DNA of 64,000 nt from Cymbidium sinense (lineage: Eukaryota > Streptophyta > Magnoliopsida > Asparagales > Orchidaceae), in the NCBI GenBank assembly GCA_021442155.1, contig CM038232.1, forward strand, positions 61,225,436 to 61,289,435, given 5' to 3'. Of this stretch, positions 60,430 through 64,000 are shown piece after piece (within the stretch, counting starts at the first letter, position 1; the number at the start of each line of letters is the position of its first letter). The position numbers and the translations under genes are program-made. A model generated the notes under the pieces. That model searched no databases and was not told the DNA's origin. It was given only the letters and a program-made list of their open reading frames with translations.

Positions 60430-60465
60430 GGGTCGTCCATCCAAAACATGAGGGATGGACGGCCC
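60430..60465. other. inverted repeat H1 in LTR G
   Basis: GGGTCGTCCATCC and GGATGGACGGCCC pair over 13 positions with a single G-T, around a 10-base loop. Confidence 0.7.
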
Positions 60466-63259
60466 ATGATTCATCCTTGCGTGGGAGACGGGTCCATCCA
60501 CCATCTGGCTTGAGAGCTCACCAAGCTCGATTAGAGATTCATCCCACACCATCAAAAGGTGTAGGGAAGAACATCCAACGGCTAGGATCTAATGAGATTA
60601 CAATTCCATTCACAAAGGACCAAGCAATTTTCAATGGAGGATTGGTTTTGAGTCATACCTCGAGGCTATCACCGACGCTTCCAACGGAGGAGGTAGCTTC
60701 ATCTAGTGGAGATGAAGCTCTGTTGAAAGTTCCAAGCCTCAATTTGAAGTGGATGTGTGGGTTGACCAAGCTCCTCTTCAATGGCTTGTGGCTTTCATCG
60801 AGATCCATCTTCTCATGGCTTGAAGACTTGGGAAACACCTTGGGTGAGCTCGACTTGCTTCCTTGATGGTGCTTGTAAAGTGAATTTAGGTTTGGTGGAG
60901 AACTGAGTGAAGTGGAATTTCCTTAGGACTCCCCTATTTTTGACTTAAGCAAAATAGAGAAGGAGAGATTTGGGAAGCTTGGAAATGACCTTGGGAAGCT
61001 TGTGGATGCTTGCTTTCGATCACTCTAGCTCAATTAAATTCAGAGTGTCCTCATTTAGTTGGAATGAGGGGGAGTATATCTCCCCCTCCTGGATCAGATG
61101 ATCGAGGCTTGCTCTTCCATTTTTGATCAATTGAGGAGATTGATTGGGTTGTTTAGGCTGTTAGGTGTTCCATGTGGTTCAATTTTGGCAGAGGAGTGGA
61201 GGAGAGGAAGTGCACATGTGCTAGGTGAGTGTAGGAGGTGACCCAAATGGAGAATTTCCATTGGAGGGGTCGATTTGGCCTTGGGTTGGGTCATGTGCAC
61301 CACCTCCCTTAGTGTCCATGTGGTCCACTAGGAAGATGCCAAGTGGCCGTGAGAAGGAATTGGCCAAATTCCAAGTGAATTTGGCCATAGGTTACCCTTT
61401 GACCCAAGGGTAAAATGGTCATTTGATTTTGATTTTGATTTGGGCAGATGTGAAATGATTCAAAAGTGGGTTGGGCCAAATTTCAATTGATTTGGAGTTC
61501 ATTGGTTTGAATTGGTTTAATTTGACCCATTTAGGTAAAAATGGGTCAACTTGGGTCAAGTTGACCAATAGGTCAAATTTGGTGAAACCATGAGTTAGGT
61601 CAAGTTCAAATGAACATTTAGAGTCTATTTGTGTCATTGGTTTGGTTCAATATGGTTTAGATTTGGTTTTAGTTCATTTGAGTTCATTTAGGTCAAATGG
61701 GTCAAGTTGACCAATTTTACTCATTTGACCAAATTGGGTTAGTCATAGGTTGATATATGTTTGGTTGATCATTTGAAATGTATTGCAAGCTATGATTTCA
61801 ATCAATTTTGGTTTGATTTGATTTCAAGTTGATTTGACCTTTTAGGTCAAGTTAAGCTCATGGTCAATTGTTCTAGGTTGGGTTTAGTTGGCCAATTGAA
61901 GCTTTGGTCAAGTTTAATAAGTGATTTCGAATGAATTTGACCCATTGGTTGCAATCAATTTGGGTTATATCAAGATTTGACCTATTTTGACTTTTTAGGT
62001 CAACTTAGGTCAACTTGGGTCAAGTGGCCAATTTGGCTAGGTTTGGCTCAATTGATGGCTTGATCATGTTCAATCATTGATGATGGATTGGTTTAGATCA
62101 ATAGTTTTAATCAATTTGGCCTATGATAGATTTTGGCTAGTTTGAGATTCATTTGGGCTAAGTGTTGACTTGGTCAAAGGCTAGGTTTGACTTGGTTTGA
62201 CCCAACTTGAGTGATTGATGATCCTAGGATGATTGTTGCTCATAATATGAGGCTTAGATGGGCTTAGTTCAATCCAATTTGGGTTGGATTAGAATTTGGC
62301 TCAAGAAGGTGTTTTAGGCCACTTTGGGTCAAGTGACCCTAAGTGGGTCAATTGAGTTGATCAAGGCTTGATTCAAGTTTGGTTTAACTCACATATGGAC
62401 TTATGATCAAATATAAATCCAATTGCAAGTGATTTGGAGTCAAATGAGTTTTGATTCATTTGACATTTTCAAGTTCAAAGGATGAACATGGGTTTAATTT
62501 GGGTTAGTTTGATTTTGGTTAGATGATTGAAGTTCATGTCTATATTTGCACATATGATTGAAGGATTGATTGTTTGAAGAGAAAATCCAAATGGTATGGA
62601 TTGATTTGAGAATGATTTGGCTAAGTTCAAGAATTTGACTTGAAAGAGCATATGTTGGATTTTAGTTAGATTTGGATTTGAGTTTTGAATTTGGTTTTGG
62701 TTATTTGAATTTATATCTTATTTATATTTGTGAATATAAATGAGAATATAAATGGGTTATGAGAAAATCCTTTGAGTTTGGAGTGATTTGGATTTGGTTT
62801 GAGCTAAGTCCATAAGATAGAATCAAAAGGGCTTAGGAAAGATTTTGGATTTAGAATTGATCATGATTTTCAATCATTTGGAATTGATTCATGATTTGGA
62901 TTTTGGAATTGATTTATGATTTTAGAAAATCACTTGGGTTGGAAATTGATTTGAATTTGATTTGAATTTGAAGTTGGTTTGAATTTGAAGTTTGATTTGA
63001 ATTTGAGGTTGATTTGCATTTGAAATTTGATTTGAAATAAGGAAGCAAGGATTTGGTTCAAGCTATAGGGTAGGCAAGTCTTCCTAATACCCCTAAACAT
63101 AACCTATTCCTATGGCTAACTCTTCTAAGTCTCTAGGGTTAGGTTAAGTGTTCACGTAATCACTAGAAGTGTCTTAAGACTAAATAACTCTTACTGTCTA
63201 GAGGAGTCCTATGTGTAAGATGGAGAAGTTGAAGGCTCACTCCAAAAGTAAGGTCAACA

Positions 63260-64000
63260 AAGGGCGCCCAATAGGTGTGGTGTGAGTGCCAAGGCACACC
63301 GCACATATTGGTGTTGATCGAGATGATCAACAATGCTCAAATGATCACAAGCACTAATAGAAATGATCTACTCCCAAACCTGAGGTGTAGAAGGAATCAA
63401 GAGCTTAATGCAATGCAACTCCACTTATGCCTAAGACATAAGAGAGTGAAGTAGGAATCCACTCGATTGGGTATGTGAATGGGGGATGAGAGGTTTGATT
63501 TGGTTTGCATCTCGCTAGTGAGAAAATTGAGTTGATTTGTTGATTTATGATTTGGTGCTCCACTGGGGATGAAAATGTGAACTCTCCACTAGGGGAGCAA
63601 GTTCAAGTCATCCATTGGGGATAAGAGGCTGTGAAATCTGATGGGATAAAAATGTGAACTCACCATTAGGGGAGCAAGTTCGAGTTGTATTGAGTTGATT
63701 CCACTAGGGGAATTGGAAAGATTTGCATCTCAATGAGAAGAAGCGGGTTGATTTGATTTGTTTAATTTGGTTTGACTCCACTAGGGAGGTTGATTGGATT
63801 TATTTTATTTATTTAGTTTGACTCCAATGGGGAGGAGGGTTGAATGATTTTGTTTCAGATTTTAAAATTTTGAATTTTGAGATGGACCCTTTCAGTTTGC
63901 AATGGACTACACTAAGTAGGGGCCATGTTGGCCTTGATCTAGCTCAGATTTACCAATCCAATGGGGTAGTCTACCAACCACATAGTAGGACTATCCAACC
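63260..64000 (-). other. unassigned sequence beyond LTR G, possible internal region
   Basis: No reading frame or known domain. It begins with the palindrome GGGCGCCC and a GTGCCAAGGCAC inverted repeat. From about 63550 it contains seven short CTCCACTAGGGGAG-like units. If LTR G is the 3' LTR of a minus-strand element, this would be the end of its internal region, but no purine-rich tract typical of a PPT directly abuts the LTR. It does not look like the chromovirus gag expected if G had simply inserted there. Confidence 0.4.
63557..63838. repeat. array of seven CTCC-ACTA-GGGGAG mini-palindromes
   Basis: Units at about 63557, 63582, 63609, 63659, 63698, 63776 and 63821. Stems differ but pair: CTCTCC/GGGGAG, ATCC/GGAT, ATTCC/GGAAT, CTCC/GGAG, with loops ACTA, ATTG, ATTA or AATG. 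Several units are followed by CAAGTTC or GTTGATT. Confidence 0.55.

Larger units (their letters stand above)
55799..63259 (-). mobile_element. LTR G, giant LTR, subfamily II, 7.5 kb (minus strand)
   Basis: Low end TGTGGATG, high end CCAAAAGTAAGGTCAACA. On the minus strand it has the family order: terminal block with perfect H4 (56021-56050), H6 near 56897-56951, CTTT tract (57363-57445), TTATACAACCCAG at 57309 (candidate promoter complement), one AGTCTAGACAACC-type module (58530-58635), AATTAATT zone (59340-60100), H1 (60430-60465), TTGACC zone (61480-62400). The flanks GCATT and AAGGG do not match, so it may be the 3' LTR of a larger minus-strand element. The 129-codon frame at 60477-60866 is not kept in the sister LTRs. 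Confidence 0.85.

Noticed and set aside
60477..60866. 129-codon open frame, the longest plus-strand frame in LTR G
   Set aside because: It lies antisense to the LTR, the equivalent region in LTRs A-E is not open, and the translation has no domain. It crosses the GC-richer block where stops are rarer.

Overview
This is plant nuclear DNA made almost entirely of transposable elements. The evidence is a plant L1-type LINE with DUF4283, endonuclease, reverse transcriptase, zf-RVT and RNase H pieces, remains of a Ty3/gypsy chromovirus, and giant LTRs whose primer-binding site begins TGGCGACCCCGCTG. A seed plant, probably an angiosperm with a large genome, fits best; the species cannot be told. I see no host protein gene, tRNA, rRNA or intact open reading frame. 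The short ORFs are chance frames or broken transposon fragments.

The window is a deep nest that can be unpacked from its target-site duplications (TSDs). Oldest layer: a chromovirus relic on the minus strand, with gag, RNase H and integrase zinc-finger remains at 54867-55798 and the integrase core at about 2690-3450. Its integrase is split by LTR F (minus; segments 3451-4664, 11565-12625, 51636-54866). LTR F was entered by LTR A (plus, 4665-11564) and by a full-length LINE (minus, 12626-51635) with a 16-bp TSD. The LINE was entered by three more LTRs: C (plus, 13697-15347 and 25655-31737), D (plus, 32661-40031) and E (minus, 42249-50239). LTR C was entered by element B (plus, 15348-25654), which keeps a 7.6-kb 5' LTR, a PBS, 1.9 kb of noncoding leader and a truncated 3' LTR. 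A further copy, LTR G (minus, 55799-63259), lies to the right, followed by about 740 bp that may be its internal region. Positions 1-2690 hold weaker fragments and tandem repeats.

All seven giant LTRs belong to one family: start TGTTGACCTCA, end CACCACA, mostly about 6.9-8.0 kb, no coding sequence. They fill roughly four fifths of the window. Each has the same order: a terminal module, 1-2 kb dense in TTGACC/GGTCAA, a GC-richer block with two inverted repeats, an AATTAATT-rich block, a module with the core AGTCTGGACATCC or AGTCTAGACAACC, an ATTATGCTTAAGG hairpin, a GAA tract followed by TTGTATAAGGGTAG (candidate promoter), further hairpins and a conserved terminal block. Two subfamilies can be seen: I (A, C, E, F) and II (B, D, G).

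The most unusual signal is structure without coding. Several inverted repeats in the LTRs keep pairing while both arms change between copies. The leader after the PBS of element B is an array of about 15 hairpins with a similar loop and covarying stems. A second mini-hairpin array follows LTR G. This looks like a giant-LTR retrotransposon family with extensive conserved noncoding structure. All alignments and boundaries were made by eye.
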